Shown here: positions 24,946 through 35,771 of the stretch, piece after piece
Numbering within the stretch: position 1 is the first letter of the stretch
Layout: the number at the start of each line of letters is the position of its first letter
DNA from: Hirudinaria manillensis
Lineage: Eukaryota > Annelida > Clitellata > Hirudinida > Hirudinidae
DNA length: 64,000 nt
Direction of reading: 5' to 3'
Assembly: GCA_034509925.1 (NCBI GenBank)
Contig: CM067530.1
Location: 7,566,001 to 7,630,000 of the forward strand
The notes under the pieces: model-generated
Seen by the model: only the letters and a program-made list of their open reading frames with translations
Told to the model about the DNA's origin: nothing
The model's database searches: none
Program-made: the position numbers and the translations under genes

Positions 24946-25993
24946 AGAGGGATGCATTTCTTGGATCTTGATGGATTAATCCATGCCCTTGCTTTCTAAG
25001 GTCTTCTGCTAAAAATCAAATTGCAAGGGATACATAATTTAAGAATCGTTAAGAGGAGCGATTCGCATTCAATATTTTTTCATAGTTTTGATATCCTTTG
25101 GTTGTGCTTGATTTTTAAATAACAAGTTTAATTGATTTTTGCTTTATTAATATCCAAAAGCAGTAAGGCATCTGGAAGTTCCTTTTTGAATTTTGTTTAA
25201 ATCATAAAGTTCATCATCAAACATTTTATCCCAACTTATGTGCGCGACATAAGATCAGAGTCCTTTAATAATAGCTATGTCCGCAGATGTTTTTAATGTT
25301 TGCTTTCTTGTGTTTCTACGCTTTACCTTCCGTCCGAGAACAAGAATTAGTTGTTTTGGCTTTTGTGAATAGCCGTGCGAAGTGTCAAATTTGTCAAGTA
25401 TTGAACCACTTTTAAGCGGTTTCATCGTCCATTCACTCAATTCCAGAAAATGCCTAAAAATGCAAAATGCAAATTTCAGCGCAATGTTTTTCTTTATCTT
25501 GTAGTCATTTAAGGTTAATTCTTTTTTGTTTTTCAACAAATTAACCATCTTAAGAACGTACAGCTGCAAAAATCAGAGATGTTTTAGAAGTACTTTTAAA
25601 GTAGATGCAGAGCATGCTGACCGTAGTTGACTTGATCAGCTGAAACGGTGGGGATGTTCGGTTTCCTAAGCTCTCCTTCCTAAGTATCTCATTAAATATC
25701 TTTGTAAAGCAATCAGCATCATTCAGAGAGCGTCGGCAAAAATGAGGACTAAATATATTTTCGACTTCTTCGAGATCGTAGCGGCCCTGAGATGTCATTG
25801 AACCAACTAAATCTTCGTAGATTGAACCTGATTGAAGATAGCTTAAAAGCGACGCGCGACAATATGAAAATACAGGTAATTGTAACGCAGGTATATGCAG
25901 TAAGTAGTTCATGTTCTTTGCCGTTTCGACTTTTCCAAGTTGAGAACAAACTAGTGGCAACAACAAAGGATGTCGGAATTGGATTCTTTTCAA
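24946..25993 (-). CDS. Unrecognised minus-strand gene overlapping the calpain start
   Basis: I do not recognise the product. The longest open segment runs from 25993 to about 25600 and contains LLHIPALQLPVFSYC and GRYDLEEVENIFSPHFCRR. It looks like folded alpha-helical protein rather than noise. Further coding-looking blocks follow on the same strand: VNLLKNKKELTLNDYK and KPKQLILVLGRKVKR (25550-25255), SWDKMFDDELYDLNK (about 25235-25190) and a possible last exon AEDLRKQGHGLIHQD after a TTTTTAG acceptor (about 25010-24950). I could not join the blocks with consistent splice phases, so exon borders are open. The 5' end overlaps the first coding exon of the calpain gene on the other strand, an antisense head-to-head arrangement. 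It may be a poorly conserved gene or a decaying one. Confidence 0.35.
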
Positions 25994-27957
25994 GAATTAA
26001 CAGGGAAACCCTCTGAAAGCTTTTCGATATTAAAATCAAAGCTGGTGCAACAAAACAGATTGTATGAGGATTCAGAGTTTCCTGCTGGCCCATCTATCAT
26101 TGGATTTATGAGGGGAAATTTCGTATGGAAGAGGCCAAAAGTGAATGCTTTTCAAATCTGAGAAAATTTTGTGTCATCTAGTCTTTATTATATGAATTAT
26201 CCAGCATAATTGTTGCTTGTGAAGTTATGTTATTTGTTAATGTAATTAATGTTAGACTTATACTTTTCTCATCAAGTTGATTCAATGAGTTTTAAATCAT
26301 TCTGAAGGAAATATGTGAACGCCCAGTTTTTATATTGGATGGAATGAATAAGAGTGATCTTTTCCAGGGAGATTTGAGTGAGTTCCAAACAAATTCAAAA
26401 ATAATTTGAGATTATTTAAATCCATCTCAAAAATTGAAGGAAATTGCTGGTTCATTGCTGCAGCTGCTTGCATGGCAACAGCACACGAGGCACTCTTGCA
26501 AAGATGTGTTCCTTCCGATCAGGAATTTGACAAAAACTATGCAGGTTCAAGCATGGATTTCCAAAACTTCTGAAAATTGAAATCATTTTAAACTTATTGT
26601 TTTCATCGAAGGACTATTTTGCTTTCACTTTTGGAGGTTTGGAAAGTACGTGGAAATTGTCATAGATGATAGATTGCCAACTGTAAATGGAAAACTTGTG
26701 TTTGCATGCAACAAGAGCCAACCAAATGAATTTTGGGTGCCGCTATTTGAAAAGGCTTATGCAAAGTAAATATTTGGCGATCGTTGTTAACCCATGTCGA
26801 CGTTAGCCATTGAACATCTTTTTTGATTGAAACAACATTTGTCGATATCAGAATGTATGGAGGTTACAAGAATCTGGATGGTGGCTTCACCAACAATGCC
26901 CTTGTTGACTTCACTGGGGGAATTTCTGAAATGATTAGCCTCAAGAAAAGCAATTTGTCAAATTTATACGAGGAGTTGTACGAGATGATGAAACGTTCTT
27001 CAATGCTTGGAGGTCATATCGATGTAATTATTCATGTTTTTATTCATGTTTTTATTCATGTTTATTCATGCTTTCAGCAAGCATTGTTGGGCCATGTCGA
27101 TGTTAATAGATATGCAGTGTTAACGTGTTAATAAAACTATCATCAAAAATAGCAATCAATGTTTTGTTGACATTTTTAAATCTAAATTTAATTTCTGAAG
27201 TTAATTTCAGGGCGATTATATAGATGCAGCACCACTACCTAGTGGCTTATATTCTGGTCATGCATACAGCATAATCAATCTAGTCAGAGTAAGTTACATT
27301 TTTGAATTATTATTATCAAGTCATATTTATCTTAGCATCTTTATTTATCTGCATATCATTTATGTGATAAGTATTAATAACTTTTCCAACAAATATTGTC
27401 AATATTGTTTGATGGTCATGTAAATCAAACCAGCTCAAATACAAGGGAGTCCTCACAAGGCTCGTTCAACTGAGGAATCCGTGGGGAAAGAAGGAGTGGA
27501 ATGGAGCCTGGTCGGACAAGTGGGTCTCGGGGAATATTTTTGTGGTTTTTTTGTTTTATTTTGGAATGAAGGGGTTTAAATTCTTAAAATTCTAAGATGT
27601 TTTAAGTTAGAATTGTCATAATTGCAATGAAATTGGACATAATTTACGAACCCCTTAAAGCCAGTTAGATGATATGGAGAATGGTTATTTATTTTTATGA
27701 TGAATTTTGTAGCAGTTATGACCAATTTTAATTGAATATATAATCAAAATATATATTAATTGAAATTAATTTTTATTATTTATCAAATTAATTTGATAAT
27801 TTGTTTCAGTTCAGTGGAATGGTCTCAAATTCCAAATGAAATCAAAGACAAACTGAACATGGTCAACAAGGAGGATGGTGATTTCTGGTAATTAATGAAC
27901 ATGCATTTAGTTTTGTTTATAATGTATGTTAACAAAATTTTGTTACTATTATTATTA

Positions 27958-27993
<36 letters not shown>

Positions 27994-30900
27994 TATTATT
28001 ATTATTGTTAGCATTATTATTATCATCATTATTAAGATTAGTAATGTGGTATTGTTTACTTTGATAAACACAGGATGTCCTATGAAGACTTTGTGACCAA
28101 TTTTGAATTTATAACACTCTGCCATTTGACCCCTGAATCTTCACAAGAAACATTTTCTGAGGTTCGAGACTTTCGTGAATCGTGCTGAAAATGTTTTTTG
28201 TTTTGTTTTTTTTTTTACGAAATGCTTCAAAATAATTTCCAAGGACAAGAAATTATGGAACGTGAAATCTTTCAAAGGAGAGTGGCTGAAGGGGTTCAGT
28301 GCAGGGGGTTGTGGCAATTCGCCAAACGAAAGTGAGTTGCTCGTTCTTTTAGTCTTCGTTCCTTCGTTCCTTTATTTGCACATTCGATGCTTTCATAAGT
28401 CTCTCGTCTGCGAATGCATTGTGCTCGTAAGGAATGTGACCGAACTTGTCGCAAGTCACTTCTTTTGTGCACTGCTAAGTTTACGACCTTGTTTTTGCTT
28501 TGTGAGGTGATAACATTATGATATAAAAGCTGTGACTGTAGACGAAGAAGAAGCAGACGAGCAATGAATATAAATAAATAAATAAATAAACTTTGTTTAA
28601 AAAAGATTTCACTAAAAAGAAAAACAAACCATGATGAGCAGTAACTACTTAGGAAGTGATTTAAAAGGGTTGAAGTTAACATTTGTTGAAGTTAACAGTT
28701 GAATTTAACAAACTGGTCCACTGAAGAAATGTTTATCTTTGAACAATTTGTTTTAGAAATTATAAAACATAATATTATATATTATCACAGTGAAATATCA
28801 ATAGAGGAAATGCAAATTGATATGAAGTTTATAGTCTTACTATTAGTTTGACATATTCTCCTGTGAGGTTTTGCATCACAATGAGTCATACTTAAGACAA
28901 TTTTTACATAATAATTCTTCATTTTTTCTTAATTAATGCACAATTTATTCCCTCAGACTTATTTTGGAGGAATCCTCAATTTGTGGTGATCGTTCAACCG
29001 ACTGGCAGCAATGACAAGCAAACCAACATGGTGGTCTCGCTTCTTCAAAACTCGAGCAATCAAAACGAAATCTTTTATATCAACTTCAGAATTTATAAAG
29101 TAGAATTTCACATTCACTCGTTCTTTTTAAGAATCAGATTTCTAAGTCTAAACCATCAGATAAAAGAATTCTAGAGTTTCACGTATGGCATGTGGCATAT
29201 AAGGAAACTTTAAGAGTCTAAAAAGCTTTTAAAATCCTACAGTTGAAGAAAGAAACGACGCAGTTGTTGAACTCCAAGAACGTGTTTGAGTTTGCAACCC
29301 AAGTTCCCCACCCAAACTCAACTTTTGTAAACATGAGGGAAGTCAGTGACCACTTCAAAGTCGAGTCCGGTCAGTACGTCATCATTCCTTCCACTTTCAA
29401 ACCCAATGATGCCACGGATTTTCTTCTCAGAGTCTTCACCGAAGATGGTGTTAGGTTCAGGTAAATTTTCCTCATTTGTTCCTTTTTTTTTCTCTTATTT
29501 TTAGTAATTTTAAAATTTGAATTCTGGTGTTAATTTTGATTTGTGGAAAAGGTAATTAATGTCTTATTAGTTGTAAACTTGTCACTTGGTACCACAGGTT
29601 TTTGGTGCAAAATTGTTCAGTTGACTGATTATTCAACTAGACTTCTCTTCTTCAATAGCTTTCTATTCCACTACAAAAGAAGATTTTAAGTGATGAAATA
29701 GATCTTTGTGATTCTTTTTACAAAACAATCTTAAATTATATTCATGGAACCAAGGTAGACTAGGCTGTAAACACTGCACATTACCTTGTCCTGCTGCTTT
29801 CTTGCCTCACATAAGAATTCTTTTTCAACTAATGACTTTTAATAGCTATTTAATTACAAAGTAAGTTAAGTAATTAGTAATTAATTTTATTTAATTTATA
29901 TTAATTTTATTTAATTTATATTAATCTCATTTAATTTTATATTAATTTAACGTAGCATTTTGAGAATTATGTTTGAGAAATTATTTTGGTTAATCACCAG
30001 TTGAATATCTGTTGACAGGTGTTCATCCCTTATTGATTACAAAAAATATTGGACGAATAAATTCTATAGTAAACATGTTTATTATGCAGACTCTGTAAAT
30101 ATGGTTTCTATTTATCTATAAGCCATGCAAACCTGATCTAACTTATTTTGAAGTGAATTTGAAAATACTAATTTAAATCTCAATAAAATGTATTCATATT
30201 TAATAGCTACTTTCTCATAAAATATCAACTGTTTGATTAATCAGTCGACATATTTTACTTCATCAGAAATTATTTATTTATTTATTTATGTCAGTTATGG
30301 AAATGTTGGGTTGGCAATTTCAGGTCCCTTTCCATATTAATTTCCAAAAGTTTCCATTTTGGGCAATTTAAATAATTACAAATAAAATGGTTTCCATAAT
30401 AATAATTATTATTAATGTATTATTATTAATTATTATTATTAATTTATTATTATTAATTATTATTATTAATTTATTATTATTAATTATTATTATTATTTTA
30501 TTATTATTATTATTAATTTATTATTATTTATTATTATTATTATTATTATTAATTTATTATTATTATATGATTTAAATCGAATGATTTGTAATCACAGGCA
30601 TGTAACATCTGGCATAGATTTTGTTGTAATAAAGCCTTGACAGTAACAGTTTTAACATCTGTTAAGATGAGATGTCATCAATGTAAAATGAAGCAACAAG
30701 CATTTCCTTGAAATTATAACATCCATGTTGCACTGATGTATTAAATAAATTCTTTCCAACATTTGTAATATATTTGTCTCTCAAAATAAATATTTAAGAT
30801 AATAATAATAATAATTATTGAATTAATTTGCATCCTTCCTTTCAGGACTGCAGACATTCCTACAACTCTACAAAAGGTAAAAGCTGTTACAAGTCCAAAA

Positions 30901-32365
30901 AAAAAAATTGAGTTAAGGCTGATAGCAAAAGTGAAGATAGCTGTACCATAAAAAAAATCTTGTTTGTGATTCATCAGTTGAATTCACCTGTGGATAAGGA
31001 CATTGAGAGAGTTTATGAGAAGTTCACAGGTGGTGAGGACAGGATGGATGCTCAGGAGTTGGTCAGTGCTGCCAATGAGATGCTTATGAGAGGTAAACAA
31101 TGGCATTATTATTATTAGTATTATAATTGTTGTTGTTATTATTATGTTTATTATTATTATTATTATTATGTGTATTATTATTATTATAATTGTTGTTATT
31201 ATTATTATGTTTATTATTATTATTATTATTATGTTTGGGATGCAGTTTGGCCAAACATGATCCTGCATGAGGTATTAATAGCATTATATCGCCTTGTCTC
31301 TTTCACCTGTGCCTTGGACAGGACTGCAATTGGCAGATCAAATAAGAAATGCTTTTGCATTCTGTTTGAATAATTAAGTCGTTCCAGAGTTTGGCTAATT
31401 TCAAATTATTAAGATTATTATCGATAAATTCTAAATTTAATCGATATATTTCATGATACACTATAAAAATTCTTAAATAAATTACCTGAGATGTTGCTTT
31501 CTTTCTGAAAACAGATGGCCTTGGATGGACGATTGGTCTTGAGGCTGCCAGGAGTTTGCTGTTTTTAGCTGATGTGAGTGAATTTTGTCCCTCCTATTTC
31601 ATTTAAATCGAGAGTTTATTTCATTCTCGTGACTTTTCATTTCTTATTCTTTGTGAAGACCGAAAGATCAGGAGTGGTGTCCGTGATTGGTTTTACAAAA
31701 ATCATGAAGGAACTTACAATTTGGAAGGTTAGCATCCAAAGGAGTCTTACAGATAGTGTTTCTTTTCTTAAATTGATATTTTTTTAATGAAGGATAAATT
31801 CAAAAGCTTCGACAAAGATCTTTCGGGAGACATAGATACATTCGAACTCGCTCAGGCATTCAGCAGTATAGGTGGTACCTCATTTCCAGCATTCTCTAAG
31901 TGGATGGAGTGTCAGCTTCGTCAACCCCTGCCTGATTATTTTATTATGAACAATTTTATTGGCTAGGGTTCACTTTGAGCAGAAAGGTTCAAGAAACGAT
32001 TTTCAGGAGATATGGAGGGAAGAAATGCAGACTGACTTTTGAGGACTTTGTGCATTCCTGCTGCAAAATTGTCAGTCTCTATGGTACGTCTGCTCTCATG
32101 AATTCTGTTTGATTTCCTGAATTTCTCCTTTTGCATCTTAACTTGTTGAACAAATTGGATTTAATTTTGTTGTTTAATTAGTATTTCCATTATATAAATC
32201 AGAAATTTTTTTTCAGGGGCATTTTCAAAGTTTTCTGATGATGGGATCAGGGGTCAGATCCACATGAACCTCGAAGACGTGAGTTTTGAATTCTAAATTC
32301 CGGCACGTTTTCTGACCTCGTTTTCGTTTTCCGAGCAGTGGCTATCAACAGCAGCATATTACTGA
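25970..32365 (+). CDS. Classical calpain (calcium-dependent cysteine protease, penta-EF type)
   Basis: Twenty exons: 25970-26140, 26308-26377, 26440-26544, 26613-26765, 26852-27023, 27211-27288, 27434-27519, 27810-27887, 28074-28161, 28244-28331, 28957-29099, 29243-29460, 30846-30876, 30978-31092, 31514-31573, 31659-31727, 31793-31871, 31967-32083, 32217-32278, 32339-32365. The sum is 2010 nt, 669 residues. Protease core 1 carries the catalytic Cys in [14 protein letters not shown]. Core 2 carries His in GHAYSIINL and Asn in [11 protein letters not shown] calpain beta-sandwich (exons 10-12, [14 protein letters not shown]) and a penta-EF-hand domain follow. One EF loop is canonical ([12 protein letters not shown]); others are degenerate. 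The protein ends DWLSTAAYY. Cytosolic limited proteolysis in response to calcium is expected. The usual Gly-Asp before the active Cys is Arg-Asn here, because a phase-1 codon is rebuilt across intron 2. Confidence 0.93.
27028..27072. repeat. ATTCATGTTTTT tandem repeat in a calpain intron
   Basis: Three to four copies of a 12-bp ATTCATGTTTTT unit directly after the donor of exon 5. Confidence 0.7.
27945..28025. repeat. (ATT)n microsatellite in a calpain intron
   Basis: Long interrupted ATT run between exons 8 and 9. Similar runs lie at 30386-30566 and 31105-31235 in later introns of the same gene. Confidence 0.9.
30386..30566. repeat. (TTA)n microsatellite with AATTTATT interruptions
   Basis: About 180 bp of TTA/ATT units in the intron between calpain exons 12 and 13. 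The apparent leucine/isoleucine ORF here is an artefact of the repeat. Confidence 0.9.
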
Positions 32366-33346
32366 ACTGCCACAGAATCAATGCTTATCTTATCGCAAGA
32401 GCAAGTGCAGCATGGAGTTTATCAAAATCGTTTCGAGATAACCATCTGGTTCCCTTGATGCTGAAGACTGTTTACCACTCGCAGCATTTGTTTGCAATGT
32501 AGTTTGTTAATGTCAATGTTATCATTTGGAGCATAATCGTTGTAGTTTAATATTTGTGTCGTTATTTTTTCTCATTTTGGGTTTTATTTACCTCTTTTTG
32601 TGGATCATACAATTGCTTTATTTTTAAATTCTGTTTTGAATTGCAATATGTAACCATGGATCATTAAAATAAACACATGGAAACCTATTTATGAGCTATA
32701 TTTAAGAACAGAGTTTGCCTCTTTAGAAAGTAATTTGAACAGTAAAAATTTAAATTTAATTACCAACGCAGGGATTCATGACAAGAAAATTTAAATGCTC
32801 CTCACAGCCTCAATATGTCAAATGGTCAAAAACTAAAACAAAAAGCAATCTAATGCCAGATACTGCCTCTAAGAACAATTGTCAATTCTTCAAGTGTGGT
32901 GAAGGCCAAGAGACATGTACAACTTCGTGCCCAATGAAAATATGATGGAATGCAGATTGCTAGAATGCCCGAAAAGTAGTGATCGAATATTTACAGCAAT
33001 TCACAAATTTCTAGGTTAACGGCAATTCAGACAGTAAAAATTATGTTTACAGGAAGCAGTTTAAAAACAAACAATGTAAAATGATTAAAAATGTCTTCCT
33101 GAGTGAAGAGAAAAGTTTGTTCGGTACGAAATGATGACGAATGCGACCACTTTACAATAAAATTTTGAACAATTTTTGACTAAACGAGTCGGGATGCAAG
33201 CCTCCACAAAAAAAAACAAACAAACAAAAAATGATCACAATGCAAAGAACGTTTTGATTTCCATCAAGACTCGAGAATTTAGCAAACGGACCGCTCGCAA
33301 TCACAGTGTTAAATCCTCAGGATGCGTCTATAAACAACTTCATTTT
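32366..33346. other. Intergenic region between convergent calpain and F-box genes
   Basis: Contains the AT-rich 3' ends of both genes (AATAAA-like signal near 32670). No further exon was recognised. Confidence 0.5.
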
Positions 33347-34564
33347 TTATTGGTTTGTACCATGGGCAGGACATCTGCAGGTGTCAATGAGAATGTTGCT
33401 AACCTCTTGCGAAATGTTGGTCTTCCAGTTGCTTGGCAAGTGAAACCCATTGAAGATTTTCAAATTTGGTGCCCCAATTGAAAGCAAATTATGAAGACAG
33501 ACCGTCAGAGCGGGGTTCTGGTCCCTCGTGTTTTGTCGTTTTTTGCTGATATGGATTTCATTCAACGTCGGCAGATCAAACCCTGCAAATGCGACTCCGG
33601 TGCAATTTTCAAGATTCAATTTCAAAAGGGATTTCGAATGGGGAAACAATTGATCGAATACAAAAGAATTGCTGAAAGTTGCCTCGATGACCAGATGTTT
33701 CAGGTTTGGAAGAGTTTGCAGCAAGTGGCTTAGGAGGTTTTGTTCGAGTTTTGTGTGACTGTCACTGCACTGGTGGAGGACCAAGACTTCGAGATGAGTC
33801 AGACGGCAAAGGGAGTGCAAAGATCTCTCCGTCCACTCGAAGGTCATAGTTAAACATCTGAGGCGACACGATAGTCGAGTGAACAGGTCGAAGAATGCCT
33901 CGAAGCGTCGATGACGTCTTCTTTGCTTGAAGAGCAGGTCGTTCATATTCTCGGACGATTCTCCAGAACTTTGCGTCGATTCCGGCTTTTCCGGAGTGTT
34001 CATCCAATCGATTTCGGCACCACGAGCTTCTCTCATGTGCACGGACTCGAGAAATGACTGGAGCATGTCGGACCATCCGTCGTCGCAGTCGATCATGTCG
34101 AAGGAGAACTTCAACCTCCTCACGATGGGCTGAATGCCGACAATAAAATCGACAAATTTCCTCATCTTCCTTTTGTACTCTTCATAACAAGTCAAACTTT
34201 TGCAAGACTCCCAATAACATTTGCAATGCAGTTTAATGAGAGTAAAATCAACATCTTGCCACAACACACTTGTTTTCAAGAGATCTCTCCACTCCAAACA
34301 AACTAATCTATTTAGGCCTTTTTCTTGTGGAGTCAGAAAAGAAAATATTTTTAATTTGCATTCAGCAGGAAGATCTGCAAAGTCTTTATGCCTTTGATGG
34401 CTAGCAATAAATGGCATCTGAAAGGGATCACTTTTCTCATGATTGCCAGAAACATCTTTAGATTCCTCAGGGGTGGATAAGCAGAAAATCCATCTCAAAT
34501 GCTGAAAAAATGACTTTGCTCTATCAAAGAAATTTTGCTTGAAATTTCTTGATGTTGTTTCCAT
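33347..34564 (-). CDS. F-box protein with degenerate leucine-rich repeats
   Basis: Substrate receptor candidate for an SCF (SKP1-CUL1-F-box) ubiquitin ligase. The coding sequence is one open exon of 405 residues. I start it at METTSRN (34564) because the preceding bases, TTTTTGCAG, form a splice acceptor, so a 5'UTR intron is likely. The F-box lies at about residues 60-105: DFADLPAECKLKIFSFL, then NRLVCLEWRDLL and WQDVDF. The C-terminal half has LRR-like repeats (LRCLTMTFEW, LEVLVLHQCSD, LPNLKHLVIEATF, LLKLNLENCTG). The family member is not clear, so no symbol is given. SCF E3s use cullins modified by NEDD8, and UBC12-family E2 genes lie about 6 kb away; this is probably coincidental. Confidence 0.8.
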   Translation of the reverse strand: METTSRNFKQNFFDRAKSFFQHLRWIFCLSTPEESKDVSGNHEKSDPFQMPFIASHQRHKDFADLPAECKLKIFSFLTPQEKGLNRLVCLEWRDLLKTSVLWQDVDFTLIKLHCKCYWESCKSLTCYEEYKRKMRKFVDFIVGIQPIVRRLKFSFDMIDCDDGWSDMLQSFLESVHMREARGAEIDWMNTPEKPESTQSSGESSENMNDLLFKQRRRHRRFEAFFDLFTRLSCRLRCLTMTFEWTERSLHSLCRLTHLEVLVLHQCSDSHTKLEQNLLSHLLQTLPNLKHLVIEATFSNSFVFDQLFPHSKSLLKLNLENCTGVAFAGFDLPTLNEIHISKKRQNTRDQNPALTVCLHNLLSIGAPNLKIFNGFHLPSNWKTNISQEVSNILIDTCRCPAHGTNQ

Positions 34565-34599
34565 GTCCTGCAAAAATGCAGCAAGAATTTAATCACTAC

Positions 34600-35771
34600 T
34601 TATTATAATTTAAAAACAAATAACAGCCACTTCTAGCGACTATGACCTAATGTGAATATATTAATTTAGGACGGAGTTATTTATTATTAATGATTATAAT
34701 GAGAATTTATTATGCAATCCTTTTCAATCATATGAACGTAATTTGAAAGTTGCATTTGCAGAGCCTAAATATTAGGCAAAATAAAACAAAAGATGTAAAT
34801 AAAAACCGTTTGTAAGATATTGACCTGGAGCGAGCAGGGCGATCCTTTTTAACGACAATTTCTCGCAATCAAAGAAATGATTAGCATTTCAATTGCACAC
34901 AAATGTTTCGAATGAATTGTTCCTAAGTTTATTCATTGTTACAGGGCGCGAATACACGATATATATTACAAACTATCCCGAAACTCCCTAATCTACAGCT
35001 GATCTCGTCCTCCGCTACAGGAGCTACAGGACCACTAATCGGATCATTGCACTTTCTTGAGGCAATTATCAGGTTATATTTAAAATAAAATTAAACAGCT
35101 TATATATATATATATATATATATTTTTTTATATATATATTTATATTTATAAAATAAACACGAAATATTCGGGTAATTTCACAATTAGGCTAATATTTTAT
35201 ATTCAACAAAATGGACTCTAAAATGCCTTTAACACTTGCTCAATTTCAGAAATATATTTTGAACTTGTTTATAACATTACATCAAGGAAATATTTACTCT
35301 GTTTATTCTGGTCCTATTGCTCACAAATTTACATAAAACTTGCTAATTTTGGGTTTTTCAAGACTTTGGCCTTGACGATGTTTGCTTTCGACCTTTCAGC
35401 TCACATAATTGGCAACCCACAAAAATAAATTCTCGAGAACATTTTCCCAATCAAGTAAAATTTTGATCTACCTTTCCAAAAAGAAAGTTTTCAAAATTCT
35501 GTCAAACTTTCGCTTACATCAAATTACTTCAAATGACACCTTTTTCTGACATCGTCATTATATTTAATCAAGAAAATTCCAGAATGGTTTTACTCGGGCG
35601 AATATAACAATTTTCACGTAATCTTTTAACCTACAACATGCTTCAATGTCGATAGTTAAGATTAATTTCTCTGATCTACGGAAAAATAGTGATTCTATCA
35701 CAAAGACAAGCATTTCTACCACCCGTTGACAGAACTTTGCAGTCTGCCAAAAATAAAGGCAGATTTACGTT
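34600..35771. other. Intergenic region with TA microsatellite
   Basis: Holds the promoter side of the F-box gene and the 3' flank of synapsin. A TA/TATT tract is at 35099-35150. No exon was recognised. Confidence 0.5.

Noticed and set aside
30387..31284. Leu/Ile/Tyr- or Asn-rich ORFs resembling membrane proteins
   Set aside because: Translations of ATT/TTA microsatellites inside calpain introns.
34562..34573. Upstream TTG start giving three extra residues for the F-box protein
   Set aside because: The bases are a splice acceptor (TTTTTGCAG) before the first ATG.
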